In this document: piece by piece, positions 25,432 to 33,750 of the stretch | Layout: every line of letters starts with the position of its first letter | How positions within the stretch are numbered: the first letter of the stretch is position 1 | Source of the DNA: Tomitella biformata AHU 1821 | Lineage (GTDB): Bacteria > Actinomycetota > Actinomycetes > Mycobacteriales > Mycobacteriaceae | Length of the DNA stretch: 64,000 nt | NCBI RefSeq assembly: GCF_000524475.1 | Contig: NZ_BAVQ01000070.1 | Coordinates: 62,001 to 126,000, forward strand | Reading direction: 5' to 3' | Position numbers and translations under genes: made by a program | Notes under the pieces: generated by a model | What the model was told of the DNA's origin: nothing | The model's database searches: none | Seen by the model: the letters and a program-made list of their open reading frames with translations, nothing else

Positions 25432-26188
25432 TCACGCAGAAACGCGCGCCCAGGGGGTCGGCGACGCCGGCCATGCGGCCGTACGGGGTGTCCTCGGCGG
25501 GGCGGTCGACAGTGCCGCCGTTCGCGATGACGGCGGCGAGGGTGGCGTCGACGTCCGCCGAGCTGATGTAGACCTGCCAGAACGAGGGGACCCCCGCGGG
25601 CAGGAAGCCGTCGGCATCCATGAGGCCCGCAAGATCCTCGCCGGCGCGGGTCAGCGTGCTGTAGCGGAACTCGTCGGTGTCACCCTGGACCTGCGCCGTC
25701 AGGTCGAACACGTCGGTGTAGAACGGCACCGCCTTGGCGTAGTCGCGGGACATGGACTCGAACCACACCGGCGTGCCGGGGCGCTCGGAGCGGTCGAAGC
25801 CGTTGTGCCCGCCCGCCTGCCACAGCGAGATGACGGCGCCGGCGGGGTCTGTCAACATCGCCATCTGGCCCTGTTCGGGGACAGTCATCGCGGGCATGAT
25901 GACCTGGCCGCCAGCGGACTCCGCCTTGGCTGAGCTGGCCGCGATGTCATCGGTGGCGAGGTAGACGGACCACACGTTCTGGTCTGGATTGCCCTCCTGC
26001 GCGGGCATGACGCCGGCCACCGGGCTGTCGTACTTGCTGAAGGTCCCGTAGCCGCCGTAGCGCGGGTCGTCGCTGACATCCGCCTGCCAGCCGAACACCG
26101 CGGAGTAGAAGTCGATGGCGGCCGCGGTGTCGGAGCTCATCAGGTCGATCCAACAGGGCGTGCCGAGGGGGAGAGGTCTCACAGTCAT
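25412..26188 (-). CDS. VOC superfamily protein (two glyoxalase-like domains)
   Basis: 258 residues comprising two vicinal-oxygen-chelate domains (about 8-125 and 135-256). Each opens with a metal-site-like strand (TPCWIDLMSSDTAAAIDFYSAVFGW; TPVWFESMSRDYAKAVPFYTDVFDL). Proteins of this build occur as putative dioxygenases, glyoxalases or antibiotic-binding proteins; no substrate can be assigned. The 3-prime end overlaps that of the MFS gene by 20 bp, tail to tail. Confidence 0.8.
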   Translation of the reverse strand: MTVRPLPLGTPCWIDLMSSDTAAAIDFYSAVFGWQADVSDDPRYGGYGTFSKYDSPVAGVMPAQEGNPDQNVWSVYLATDDIAASSAKAESAGGQVIMPAMTVPEQGQMAMLTDPAGAVISLWQAGGHNGFDRSERPGTPVWFESMSRDYAKAVPFYTDVFDLTAQVQGDTDEFRYSTLTRAGEDLAGLMDADGFLPAGVPSFWQVYISSADVDATLAAVIANGGTVDRPAEDTPYGRMAGVADPLGARFCVITRPAS

Positions 26189-26238
26189 ACGAATGCTCCA
26201 ATCGAGGGGCGAGGGGCAGCCTCGAATCTACGCCGACT

Positions 26239-26997
26239 TCACACCATCTTGGCGACAATCGGCAACGGCAGGTACCGCATCGCGAGCCCCAGCGGCACCC
26301 ACGGCCAGGCGGGCACGGAGGCCTTCCGCGGCTCGCGCTCGATGGCGGCGGCCAGGGCCCGGCAGCCGGTCTCGGTGTCGACGATGAACGGCGCCTTCTT
26401 GACCTTCTCGTTGATCTCCGAGCGGATGAAGCCGGGGAAGACGGTGGTCACCGTAATGCCGGTCCCGGCCAGGTCCGCGGCCATGCCCTCGCCGAGGGTG
26501 GCGACGGCCGCCTTCGACGCCGCGTACGTGGTGAGGTTGCGGGGCATCCCGCGCATCGCGCTGATGGAGGAGACCAGCACCAGGTGGCCATCGCCCCTGG
26601 GCCGCAACAACTCCAGGGCCGCCTCGCTCTGGGCGAGCACCCCGAGGAAGTTGGTGTTGGCGGTCTGCGCGTTGGCGTGGAAGTAGCCGGTGCCGAGGGG
26701 CTGCCCCTTGCCCAGGCCCGCGTTGGCGATGAAGCGGTCGATACCGCCGAGCTCCTCGTCGAGCTCGCGGAACACGGTGAACACATCCTCGTGGACGTTG
26801 ACGTCCAAGGCGCGCACCGTGATCCGGATGCCGGGGTGCTTCGCCGTCAGCTCCGCGCGCAGCGCCTCGAGGCGCTCGGTCCGGCGCGCGCACAGCGCGA
26901 GATCGCGCCCGCGGTCGGCGAACTCGCGGGCCATCCCGGCGCCCAGGCCCGAGCTGGCGCCGGTGATGAGGATGGCTTGGCGGTGCTTTTTGGTCAT
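26239..26997 (-). CDS. SDR family oxidoreductase
   Basis: 252 residues. Classical SDR: cofactor loop TGASSGLGAGMAREF, NAG motif (IANAGLGKG), catalytic Ser in SSISAMRG and YAASKAA with Tyr/Lys. The ATG overlaps the stop of the upstream phosphotransferase gene as ATGA, so the two are translationally coupled. Third gene of the fadE-phosphotransferase-SDR operon, which probably degrades a fatty acid or steroid-side-chain-like acyl substrate. Confidence 0.87.
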   Translation of the reverse strand: MTKKHRQAILITGASSGLGAGMAREFADRGRDLALCARRTERLEALRAELTAKHPGIRITVRALDVNVHEDVFTVFRELDEELGGIDRFIANAGLGKGQPLGTGYFHANAQTANTNFLGVLAQSEAALELLRPRGDGHLVLVSSISAMRGMPRNLTTYAASKAAVATLGEGMAADLAGTGITVTTVFPGFIRSEINEKVKKAPFIVDTETGCRALAAAIEREPRKASVPAWPWVPLGLAMRYLPLPIVAKMV

Positions 26998-28058
26998 GCG
27001 GCCTCGATCAGTTGCGTGCAGCGGGAGTCCAGGTAGCCGACGATGACCCAGAAGTCCTTGAACGCCGGATTGGTCGTCTGCCCGTGGTGGTAGCGGTAGT
27101 AGATCTGCTGGGCGATCACGGCCAGGCGGAACAGGCCGAACACCTCATAGAAGCGCCAGTTGTCCGTGGACAGCCCGGTCTTGTCCAGGTAGTACTCGAC
27201 GATCTCGGCGCGGGTGAGCATGCCCGGCAGGTCCGAGGGCTGGCGTTTGGTCAGCCGCATCATCGGATCATCCTCCGCCTCAACCCAATACGCGAGCGCT
27301 GCGCCGAGGTCCATGAGCGGGTCGCCGATGGTGGCGAGTTCCCAGTCCAGCACCGCGGCGGGTGCGAGGTCCGGGCCGAGCACGATGTTGTCGAGGCGGA
27401 AGTCCCCGTGGATCACGGCCGACGCGACATCCACCGGCTGGTGCTCGGCGAGCCACCGGGTCACGCGCGCGAAGTCCGGCACGTTCTCCGTGTGCGCCTT
27501 GGCGAAGCGGCCGGTCCACCCAGACACCTGCCGCGCCACATAGCCTGCGCCCCTGCTGAACTCGTCAAGGCCGGTGGCGACGGGATCTACCTGGTGCAGC
27601 TCGATGAGCAAGTCGAACACGCTCGTGCACAGCGCGCGGGCCTGGGCCGGCGAGAGGTCCGGCGCCGCGTCCCCGCGCAGGATCTGGCCGGGCACGCGCT
27701 CCATCACGTAGAAATCGCCGCCGATGACGGCGGGGTCCTGGCACAGGCCGATCATCTGCGGCACGTGTGGATACGCCCCGGCGAGCAGCGACTGGATGCG
27801 GTGCTCCCGGTGCATGTCGTGCCCCGACGACGGCTTCGCGCCCGTGGGGGGCCGGCGCAGCACGAGGTCGCGGCCCGGGTAGCGCAGCAGATACGTCAGA
27901 TTCGATGCGCCGCCGGCGAACTGGCGCACCTCGGGAACTCCCTCGACGCCAGCCTCGGCCGCCAGCCACGACGCGACGGCGGCGACGTCGAAGGCATCCT
28001 CGGCGCGGACGGGCTGGGCGTTGGCTGGCAGTGCGTTGGCGGGGAGGTCGGAGTTCAT
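26994..28058 (-). CDS. APH-like phosphotransferase family protein linked to an acyl-CoA dehydrogenase
   Basis: 354 residues. Kinase-like fold of the APH/choline-kinase superfamily: ASNLTYLL glycine-rich loop, DLVLRRPP (lysine site replaced by Arg), VIHGDFRLDNIVL (catalytic loop HGD..N) and VLDWELATIGDPLMDL (metal-binding Asp). Members coded beside FadE proteins are similar to the N-terminal domain of human ACAD10/11, which phosphorylates 4-hydroxyacyl-CoAs; a similar role with the adjacent FadE is plausible. ATGA overlaps join it to both neighbours. The longer open frame upstream is the antisense shadow of fadE. Confidence 0.85.
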   Translation of the reverse strand: MNSDLPANALPANAQPVRAEDAFDVAAVASWLAAEAGVEGVPEVRQFAGGASNLTYLLRYPGRDLVLRRPPTGAKPSSGHDMHREHRIQSLLAGAYPHVPQMIGLCQDPAVIGGDFYVMERVPGQILRGDAAPDLSPAQARALCTSVFDLLIELHQVDPVATGLDEFSRGAGYVARQVSGWTGRFAKAHTENVPDFARVTRWLAEHQPVDVASAVIHGDFRLDNIVLGPDLAPAAVLDWELATIGDPLMDLGAALAYWVEAEDDPMMRLTKRQPSDLPGMLTRAEIVEYYLDKTGLSTDNWRFYEVFGLFRLAVIAQQIYYRYHHGQTTNPAFKDFWVIVGYLDSRCTQLIEAA

Positions 28059-29266
28059 CGGCCCGCCCCGTGCTTTCCGAGTTCGTAGCGGGCCACCATG
28101 CCCTGGTGCACCTCGTCGGGGCCGTCCGCCAGGCGCAGGGCGCGGGCGACGGTCCACGCCTCGGCGAGTGGGAAGTCGTCGGAAAGGCCTGCCCCGCCGT
28201 GGATCTGCATCGAGAAGTCGACGACCTGCTGGACTACGCGCGGCGCGGCGACCTTGATCTCGGCCACCGCGGACTGTGCGCCGGTGAGGCCCTGGGTGTC
28301 GAGCAGCCAGGCGCAGTTGAGGACGAGCAGCCGCAGCGAGTTGATGGCGATGCGGGCGTCGGCGACGCGCTCGCGGTTGCCCCCGAGGTTGATCACCGGC
28401 TTGCCGAAGGCGACACGCTCGAGGCCGCGCTTGCAGGCGAGGTCGAGGGCCATCTCCGCGAGGCCGACCAGCCGCATGCAGTGGTGCACGCGGCCGGGTC
28501 CGAGGCGCCCCTGGGCGATCTCGAAGCCGCGGCCGGGCCCGGCGATGATCGCGTCCAGGGACAGCCGGACGTTGTCGAAGCTGACCTGGCCGTGCCCGCC
28601 GGGCTCGTCGTAGAGGCCCATGGTCGAGAGCATCCGGTCGACGCTGACGCCGGGGGTGTCCATCGGGACCAGGACCATCGAATGCCGTTGGTGGCGTGGG
28701 GCCTCCGGGTCGGTGACGCCCATGAAGATCAGCACCTTGCAGTCGGCGCTGCCGACCCCGGTGCTCCACCACTTGCGGCCGTTCAGGACCACCTCGTCGC
28801 CCTCCACAGTGGCGGTCGCGGCCATATTGGTGGCGTCGGAGGAGGCGACGTCGGGCTCGGTCATGCAGAACGCGGAGCGGATGTCGCCGTTGAGCAGGGG
28901 CTGCAGCCAGCGTTCCTTCTGGGCGGTGCTGCCGTAGTGGTAGAGCACCTCCATGTTGCCGGTGTCGGGGGCATTGCAGTTGAAGACGCCGGCGTTGAAG
29001 GGGGAGCGGCCCATCTCCTCGGCCAGTGGGGCGTACTCCACGTTGGACAGGCCGGCGCCGAGTTGCGCGTCGGGCAGGAAGAGATTCCACAGGCCGGCCG
29101 CGCGGGCCTTGCGCTGCAATTCGCGGTACTCGGGCGGCACTGTCCAATCCACGGCGGCGGCGCGTTCCGCCCTGAGCTGGGCCTCGACCGGCACGACCTC
29201 GGTGGCGATGAAGGCGCGGAGCTTCTCTAGGTACTCGCGCGAGCGTGCGGAATGGGCGAAGTCCAT
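28055..29266 (-). CDS. Acyl-CoA dehydrogenase (FadE), ACAD10/11-like
   Basis: 403 residues with an intact acyl-CoA dehydrogenase fold: FCMTEPDVASSDATN (flavin/substrate region), KWWSTGVGSADC, and ALRLADGPDEVHQGMVARYELGK at the C-terminus where the FAD-ADP contact lies. Shine-Dalgarno GGGAGGAA precedes the ATG. First gene of a three-gene operon with a kinase-like protein and an SDR. The promoter region shared with the divergent ligase contains TTGAGCAATGCTTAGTTA, the same site found before the TetR gene at 30921. Confidence 0.9.
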   Translation of the reverse strand: MDFAHSARSREYLEKLRAFIATEVVPVEAQLRAERAAAVDWTVPPEYRELQRKARAAGLWNLFLPDAQLGAGLSNVEYAPLAEEMGRSPFNAGVFNCNAPDTGNMEVLYHYGSTAQKERWLQPLLNGDIRSAFCMTEPDVASSDATNMAATATVEGDEVVLNGRKWWSTGVGSADCKVLIFMGVTDPEAPRHQRHSMVLVPMDTPGVSVDRMLSTMGLYDEPGGHGQVSFDNVRLSLDAIIAGPGRGFEIAQGRLGPGRVHHCMRLVGLAEMALDLACKRGLERVAFGKPVINLGGNRERVADARIAINSLRLLVLNCAWLLDTQGLTGAQSAVAEIKVAAPRVVQQVVDFSMQIHGGAGLSDDFPLAEAWTVARALRLADGPDEVHQGMVARYELGKHGAGR

Positions 29267-29291
29267 GGGGTTCCTCCCGGAGCGGGTCTAA

Positions 29292-29309
29292 TTGAGCAAT
29301 GCTTAGTTA
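29292..29309. promoter_or_regulatory. TetR-2 operator candidate TTGAGCAATGCTTAGTTA in the fadE/ligase divergent promoter
   Basis: Differs by one base from the site at 30904-30921. The palindromic core is TGAGCA-A-TGCTYA. It lies 25 bp upstream of the fadE ATG. Confidence 0.65.
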
Positions 29310-29397
29310 GGTTAGCGTCCCGGGCGCGGGCGAATCAAGGGTTTGGATAATCCAGGTGGAGGCTCGTCGGACAGGCGGGGGTGATTTGATTGCGGGC

Positions 29398-30903
29398 ATG
29401 ACGACCATCCGTGGATTCTGGAAGCTCGCGGCGCGGGACCCGCAGCGCCCGGCCGTAGTAACTGTGGCGGACGGGGAGGTCACGACCTTCGGCGAGCTGG
29501 CGGCGACTGCGAACCGGCTCTCCAATGGGCTGCGCGGGCGCGGGCTGGGGGTCGGCGACGTGCTGGCGCTGGTGCTGTCGAACCGGGTGGAATACCTGGC
29601 CCTGCAGCTGGCGGCACATCAGATCGGGCTGCACCTGCTGCCGGTCAACCGCCATCTGACGACGCCGGAGACCGCGCACATCCTGGCTGACAGCGGGGCG
29701 GCGCTAGTGGTGGTGGACGAGCGCACCGCGGAGGTGGCCGTGGCGGCCGCGGCCCAGGCGGGGATCACGGCGGTCTATGGGATCGGCGTCGTAGCGGGTT
29801 TGCGGGATTACGCGGCGCTGCTCGGCGAGCCGACCCCGCCCGCGGACCGGGTCGCCGGGGCCATGCTGTTCTACAGCTCCGGGACCACCGGGCGGCCCAA
29901 GGGGATCTTGCGCCAGCTCTCGGGCCTGACGCCGGAGCTGGAGCAGGAGCGCATGATCGAGGCCGGCGAGGCGCTGGGGATGACGCCGGACGGAATGTTC
30001 CTGTCCGTGGGCCCGCTCTACCATGCGGCCCCCAACCAGAACATGTTCATGGGCCTGCAGCTGGGGCAGACGGTGATCCTCGCGCCGCGCTTCGACCCGG
30101 CGTCCGCGCTGGCCCTGATCCAGAACTATGCGGTGACCGACACCTTCCTCGTGCCGACGATGATGCATCGGCTGTTGGCGGCCCCCGGCCGCGTGGAGTT
30201 CGATGTGTCCTCGCTGCGCACGGTCCTACACGGCGGCGGCATGTGCCCGGTGGCCGTCAAGCGCGCGATGATCGACTGGCTCGGCCCGGTGCTGATGGAG
30301 TACTACGGCTCCAGCGAGTCGCGCGCGGTCACCCTCATCGGCAGCGCGGACTGGCTGCGCCACGAGGGCTCCGTTGGTCGGCCGAAGCCCGGCTTGAAGG
30401 TGCGCATCTGCGGCGAGGACGGTGTGGAGCGGCCCGTGGGGACGACGGGAATGATCCAGCTGCACACCGGATTCACCGTCGAGTACATCGGCGACCCGGC
30501 CAAGACGGCGAGCAGCTACCAGGACGGCTACTTCATCCCCGGCGATATCGGCTACCTCGATGAGGACGGCTGGCTGTTCGTGTGCGACCGGCGCACAGAC
30601 CTGATCGTCTCCGGCGGCGTCAACATCTACCCGGCGGAGATCGAGGGCGTCCTGCTGGCGCATCCCGACGTGCATGACGCCGCCGTCTTCGGCGCGGCGG
30701 ACCCGGAGTGGGGTCAGTCCGTGGTGGCCCTGGTCGAGCTGCGGGAGCCGGTCGGCACCGAGGAGTTGGCCCGGCACTGCCGCGAGAGCCTGGCCAAGTT
30801 CAAGCTCCCGCGAGTGCTCGAGGTCGTGGCCGCGCTGCCCCGCACGCCCATGGGCAAGGTCAACAGGGGAGCGCTGCGCGAGGCCTATGAGAGCTCCCGA
30901 TAG
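29398..30903 (+). CDS. Acyl-CoA ligase (FadD/AMP-binding family)
   Basis: 501 residues from the ATG at 29398. ANL-superfamily motifs: phosphate loop YSSGTTGRPKG (A3), YYGSSESR (A5), and the C-terminal hinge CDRRTDLIVSGGVNIYP with the catalytic lysine in PRTPMGKVNR. It activates a carboxylic acid to its CoA thioester, probably feeding the divergent FadE operon. It is flanked at both ends by copies of the same operator-like sequence, and the TetR regulator follows directly. Confidence 0.9.
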   Translation: MTTIRGFWKLAARDPQRPAVVTVADGEVTTFGELAATANRLSNGLRGRGLGVGDVLALVLSNRVEYLALQLAAHQIGLHLLPVNRHLTTPETAHILADSGAALVVVDERTAEVAVAAAAQAGITAVYGIGVVAGLRDYAALLGEPTPPADRVAGAMLFYSSGTTGRPKGILRQLSGLTPELEQERMIEAGEALGMTPDGMFLSVGPLYHAAPNQNMFMGLQLGQTVILAPRFDPASALALIQNYAVTDTFLVPTMMHRLLAAPGRVEFDVSSLRTVLHGGGMCPVAVKRAMIDWLGPVLMEYYGSSESRAVTLIGSADWLRHEGSVGRPKPGLKVRICGEDGVERPVGTTGMIQLHTGFTVEYIGDPAKTASSYQDGYFIPGDIGYLDEDGWLFVCDRRTDLIVSGGVNIYPAEIEGVLLAHPDVHDAAVFGAADPEWGQSVVALVELREPVGTEELARHCRESLAKFKLPRVLEVVAALPRTPMGKVNRGALREAYESSR

Positions 30904-30921
30904 TTGAGCAATGCTCAGTTA
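30904..30921. promoter_or_regulatory. TetR-2 operator candidate TTGAGCAATGCTCAGTTA
   Basis: Contains the perfect odd palindrome TGAGCA-A-TGCTCA. It abuts the first possible start codon of the TetR gene and lies just past the ligase stop. Confidence 0.7.
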
Positions 30922-31511
30922 TGCTGGCGGGTGTGAGCACGACAGAGCGGCCCCAGCGTAAGCGCCTGCCGCCGGACGAGCGCCGCCGGCAACTGGTGGC
31001 CATCGGCCTGCAGGAGCTGTCGAACAGACCCATCCAGGCCCTGTCGATCGACCACATCGCGGAGCTCGCCGGCATCTCCCGCGGACTGCTCTTCCGCTAT
31101 TTCCCCACCAAACACGACTATTACGTGGCCGTCGTGGCGGCGGCCGCGCGCCGATTGCTGCGCGCCGCCGTGCCCGATGAGGACGATGACTCGGGCGATC
31201 AGCTGCGGGCCATCGTCGCGGCCTTCGTGTCCTTTGTTGACCGGCACGGGGTCAACTACCAGGAGTTCTTCCACGGCGGCTTCGGCTCCGACCCGCAGAT
31301 TCGCGAGATCCACGAGCACCTCAAAGACACGATGGCCGAGCGGGCCGTTGTCGCGCTCGGCGTGGAGTCCACGCCGCTGACGCTGCTGCGGCTACGAGGC
31401 TGGTGGTCGATGGTGGAGTCGCTCGCTGTGGACCGGCTGGCGGTCCCCGAGATCGGGGTGGCCGACGTGCTCGAGGATGCGGTCCGGTTCTGCCCGGTTC
31501 GGCGGGGATAG
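30921..31511 (+). CDS. TetR family regulator (probable repressor of the fadE/ligase genes)
   Basis: 196 residues. N-terminal HTH (RRRQLVAIGLQEL, then HIAELAGISRGLLFRYFPTKHDYY). Start is ATG 30921 or GTG 30933; the operator-like repeat ends at 30921, so the GTG may be the true start. Presence of near-identical 18-bp sites at its own 5-prime end and in the fadE/ligase divergent promoter makes it the obvious local repressor. Its last 120 bp overlap the 3-prime end of the converging PAP2 gene. Confidence 0.87.
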   Translation: MLAGVSTTERPQRKRLPPDERRRQLVAIGLQELSNRPIQALSIDHIAELAGISRGLLFRYFPTKHDYYVAVVAAAARRLLRAAVPDEDDDSGDQLRAIVAAFVSFVDRHGVNYQEFFHGGFGSDPQIREIHEHLKDTMAERAVVALGVESTPLTLLRLRGWWSMVESLAVDRLAVPEIGVADVLEDAVRFCPVRRG

Positions 31512-32615
31512 CACCGAGGTGGTGGTCGCGCCCCTGCGTGCCCACCAACGCTCGACCGCGGCACAGCCGACGATCACGGCGGCTGCCATGGCCCAGCCGA
31601 GGAGGACATCAAGGACATAGTGTTCGCCGGTGTAGACCAGCGCGAACCCCATGATGAGGGGGTACGCCGCCCACACGGCCCACCATCGCCGGCGGACCAG
31701 CGGCCACACGAACAGCGCGACCATCATCGTGAGGCCCGCGTGCAAGGACGGGATCGCAGCGACGAGGTTGGAGCCGGCTTGGCCGGACTCGACGGCGGTG
31801 GTCGCCGCGGTCAGGTGCGTCTCGTCCCAGCCGCGGGTGGAGATCCGCTCGACGTAGGGCGCCGCGCCGGGGTGGTGGGGGTCGACGACGCCGAGGAGGC
31901 CGCCGTTCGGCGCGTCGGCCGGCGAGTCGAACATGCACGGCGGGCTGGACGGGTGGTCCGCGACCTGCTCCGCGGTGCAGCGGGCCGCGGCCCACGGGGG
32001 CGCGGCCGGCACCAGGATGTAGCCGATGAGCGCCGCGAACGAGATCACCACGAACCGCACCACATACCTGCGCCACGCCTGCCTATTACGCAGCCACAGG
32101 ATCGTCGCCACGCCGATCGGGATGATGAAGTAGGACATGTAGACCGTGCTGACCAGCACCTCCCACCAGGGCACGTCCACCGACTTGAGGTGCGACTGCA
32201 GCCAGACCGTCGGCACCTGGCCGAAGAACATCCACTTGTCCGCGTCGACCGCCAAATGCCACTGGGTGGGCATGCCGATGACCAGCGCGGCGCGGCGGCT
32301 CAGGTCATAGGCGCCCAGCAGGAGCGCGAAGGGCAGCCAGTCCCGCAGCACCAAGAGGACGGAGCGGCGGCCGATGCTGGTGGCGACCAGGCCCAGGCAG
32401 ATCAGGATCAGCAGCTGGAGGAGGTCGAAGGACCAGCCGAGGATCGCGACCCGCAGGACGACGACGGCGGCCCAGCCGAGATAGGCCCAGCGGCGGATCA
32501 TGGTCAGGTCGCGCGGCGGGGAGGTGGCTGTGCCAACGTCCCCATCTCCAGTCTGGGAGTCCGGCGCCACGTCCTGTTCGGACAGCGTGGCGCGAGCGGG
32601 TTCCAGCTGGGGCAT
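31392..32615 (-). CDS. PAP2-family membrane phosphatase/inositolphosphotransferase-like
   Basis: 407 residues, about six membrane helices between residues 45 and 355. Catalytic PAP2_3-type motifs are AAIPSLHAG near 288-294 (His) and GEHYVLDVLLG near 330-340 (His/Asp), with GYILVPAAPPW near 199. This subfamily includes AUR1/Ipt1-like inositolphosphotransferases. The last 39 codons are antisense to the 3-prime end of the TetR gene and have no recognisable fold, so the C-terminal tail may have been acquired by stop-codon loss. Confidence 0.85.
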   Translation of the reverse strand: MPQLEPARATLSEQDVAPDSQTGDGDVGTATSPPRDLTMIRRWAYLGWAAVVVLRVAILGWSFDLLQLLILICLGLVATSIGRRSVLLVLRDWLPFALLLGAYDLSRRAALVIGMPTQWHLAVDADKWMFFGQVPTVWLQSHLKSVDVPWWEVLVSTVYMSYFIIPIGVATILWLRNRQAWRRYVVRFVVISFAALIGYILVPAAPPWAAARCTAEQVADHPSSPPCMFDSPADAPNGGLLGVVDPHHPGAAPYVERISTRGWDETHLTAATTAVESGQAGSNLVAAIPSLHAGLTMMVALFVWPLVRRRWWAVWAAYPLIMGFALVYTGEHYVLDVLLGWAMAAAVIVGCAAVERWWARRGATTTSVLSPPNRAEPDRILEHVGHPDLGDRQPVHSERLHHRPPAS

Positions 32616-32821
32616 GCGGCTTGTCCTCTGTGGGGCTGATAGTCCAGATATTCCTTAGCGGCAGGTGAATGTTAGCCGGGGGAGGACAGCCTGACCTGGG
32701 GCCACCGCGTCGGCAGCGGGCCTCGTCATCGAATCGGCCCGCGTCGATTCGCGGGGGCCGCAGGTGGCGGCGGGTTTCGGCCGGGTGTACTGCAGCTGAA
32801 CGGCCGGCTACTTGTTGTTGG
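32616..32821. other. PAP2 upstream spacer
   Basis: 206 bp with no gene seen. It contains a short inverted repeat CGAATC/GATTCG near 32730-32750, and must hold the minus-strand PAP2 promoter. Confidence 0.4.
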
Positions 32822-33724
32822 TCACTCCGGCGCGCCGAGATTCATCTCGTCCGGGTGGAGGCCGACGCGGGCCCCGTCATCGAGGGTGCCGATCTCGGCG
32901 AGGTCCACATCGGTCAGGTCGAAATCGAACACGTCGATGTTCTGGGCGATGCGCTCCGGGTGGGCGGATTTCGGGATGACGATCAGCCCGTTCTGCAGGT
33001 GCCAGCGGATCAACACCTGCGCCGGGGACTTGCCGTGCCGACCCGCGATGGCGGCGATGGCGGGATCTGTCAGGAGGGTGTTCGGCTTGGAGTCTTGGCC
33101 CCAGCCGGCATTGGCGGTGCCGCCCAGCGGACTCCATGACTGCACCGCGACTCCCAGTCCCGCTGCAGCGCTCCGGATCTGATGCTGAGGGAGGTGCGGG
33201 TGCAGCTCCACCTGGTTGATGGCCGGCAGGATCGAGCCGCGGTCGGCCAGGAACTCCAGGTGGTGCGGCTCAAAGTTGCACACGCCGATGGACTTCGCGC
33301 GCCCGGACGCCACGATCTCCTCGAGCGCCTCCCACGTGCGCAGCAGCCGGTCGCGGTCCTGCAGCGGCCAGTGGATCAGGTAGAGATCCACGTAGTCGAC
33401 GCCGAGCTTGTCCAGGCTGACGTCGAACGCGTCGAACGCGCGCTGGTAGCCCTGGTCGGAGTTCCACAGCTTGGTGGTGAGGAAGATGTCCTCGCGAGGG
33501 ACTCCCGACGTGGCGAGCCCGCGCCCGACGCCCGCCTCGTTGCCGTAGGCCGCGGCGGTGTCGATGTGCCGATAGCCGGCCTCGCCCAGCGCGTAGGCGA
33601 CGGCGCCCTCGGTCTCGGAGTCGGTGGCCTGCCAGACGCCGAGACCCAACTGCGGAATCGCCGCGCCGGAGTTGAGGGTGACCGTGGGACTCTTCTGGGG
33701 CGCGCCGCCGCCTAGTTCGCTCAT
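32822..33724 (-). CDS. Aldo/keto reductase
   Basis: 300 residues from the ATG at 33724. AKR signatures: GYRHIDTAAAYGNEAGVG (Asp/Tyr), LTTKLWNS (Lys), YLIHWPL (His) and IPKSAHPERIAQNIDVFDF at the C-terminus for NADPH binding. Sequence matches the actinobacterial 2,5-diketo-D-gluconate-reductase-like group (Rv2971 type), which reduces small carbonyls such as methylglyoxal. It is 26 bp downstream of the acyl-CoA synthetase, same strand. Confidence 0.9.
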   Translation of the reverse strand: MSELGGGAPQKSPTVTLNSGAAIPQLGLGVWQATDSETEGAVAYALGEAGYRHIDTAAAYGNEAGVGRGLATSGVPREDIFLTTKLWNSDQGYQRAFDAFDVSLDKLGVDYVDLYLIHWPLQDRDRLLRTWEALEEIVASGRAKSIGVCNFEPHHLEFLADRGSILPAINQVELHPHLPQHQIRSAAAGLGVAVQSWSPLGGTANAGWGQDSKPNTLLTDPAIAAIAGRHGKSPAQVLIRWHLQNGLIVIPKSAHPERIAQNIDVFDFDLTDVDLAEIGTLDDGARVGLHPDEMNLGAPE

Positions 33725-33750
33725 GCGTCCCAGGCTAGCGCGCACCAACG

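Noticed and set aside
26994-29147. A 717-residue apparent fusion of an unknown N-terminus with the APH-like kinase
   Set aside because: The first 363 residues are out-of-frame antisense of fadE with low-complexity composition; the kinase starts at the ATG 28058 overlapping the fadE stop.
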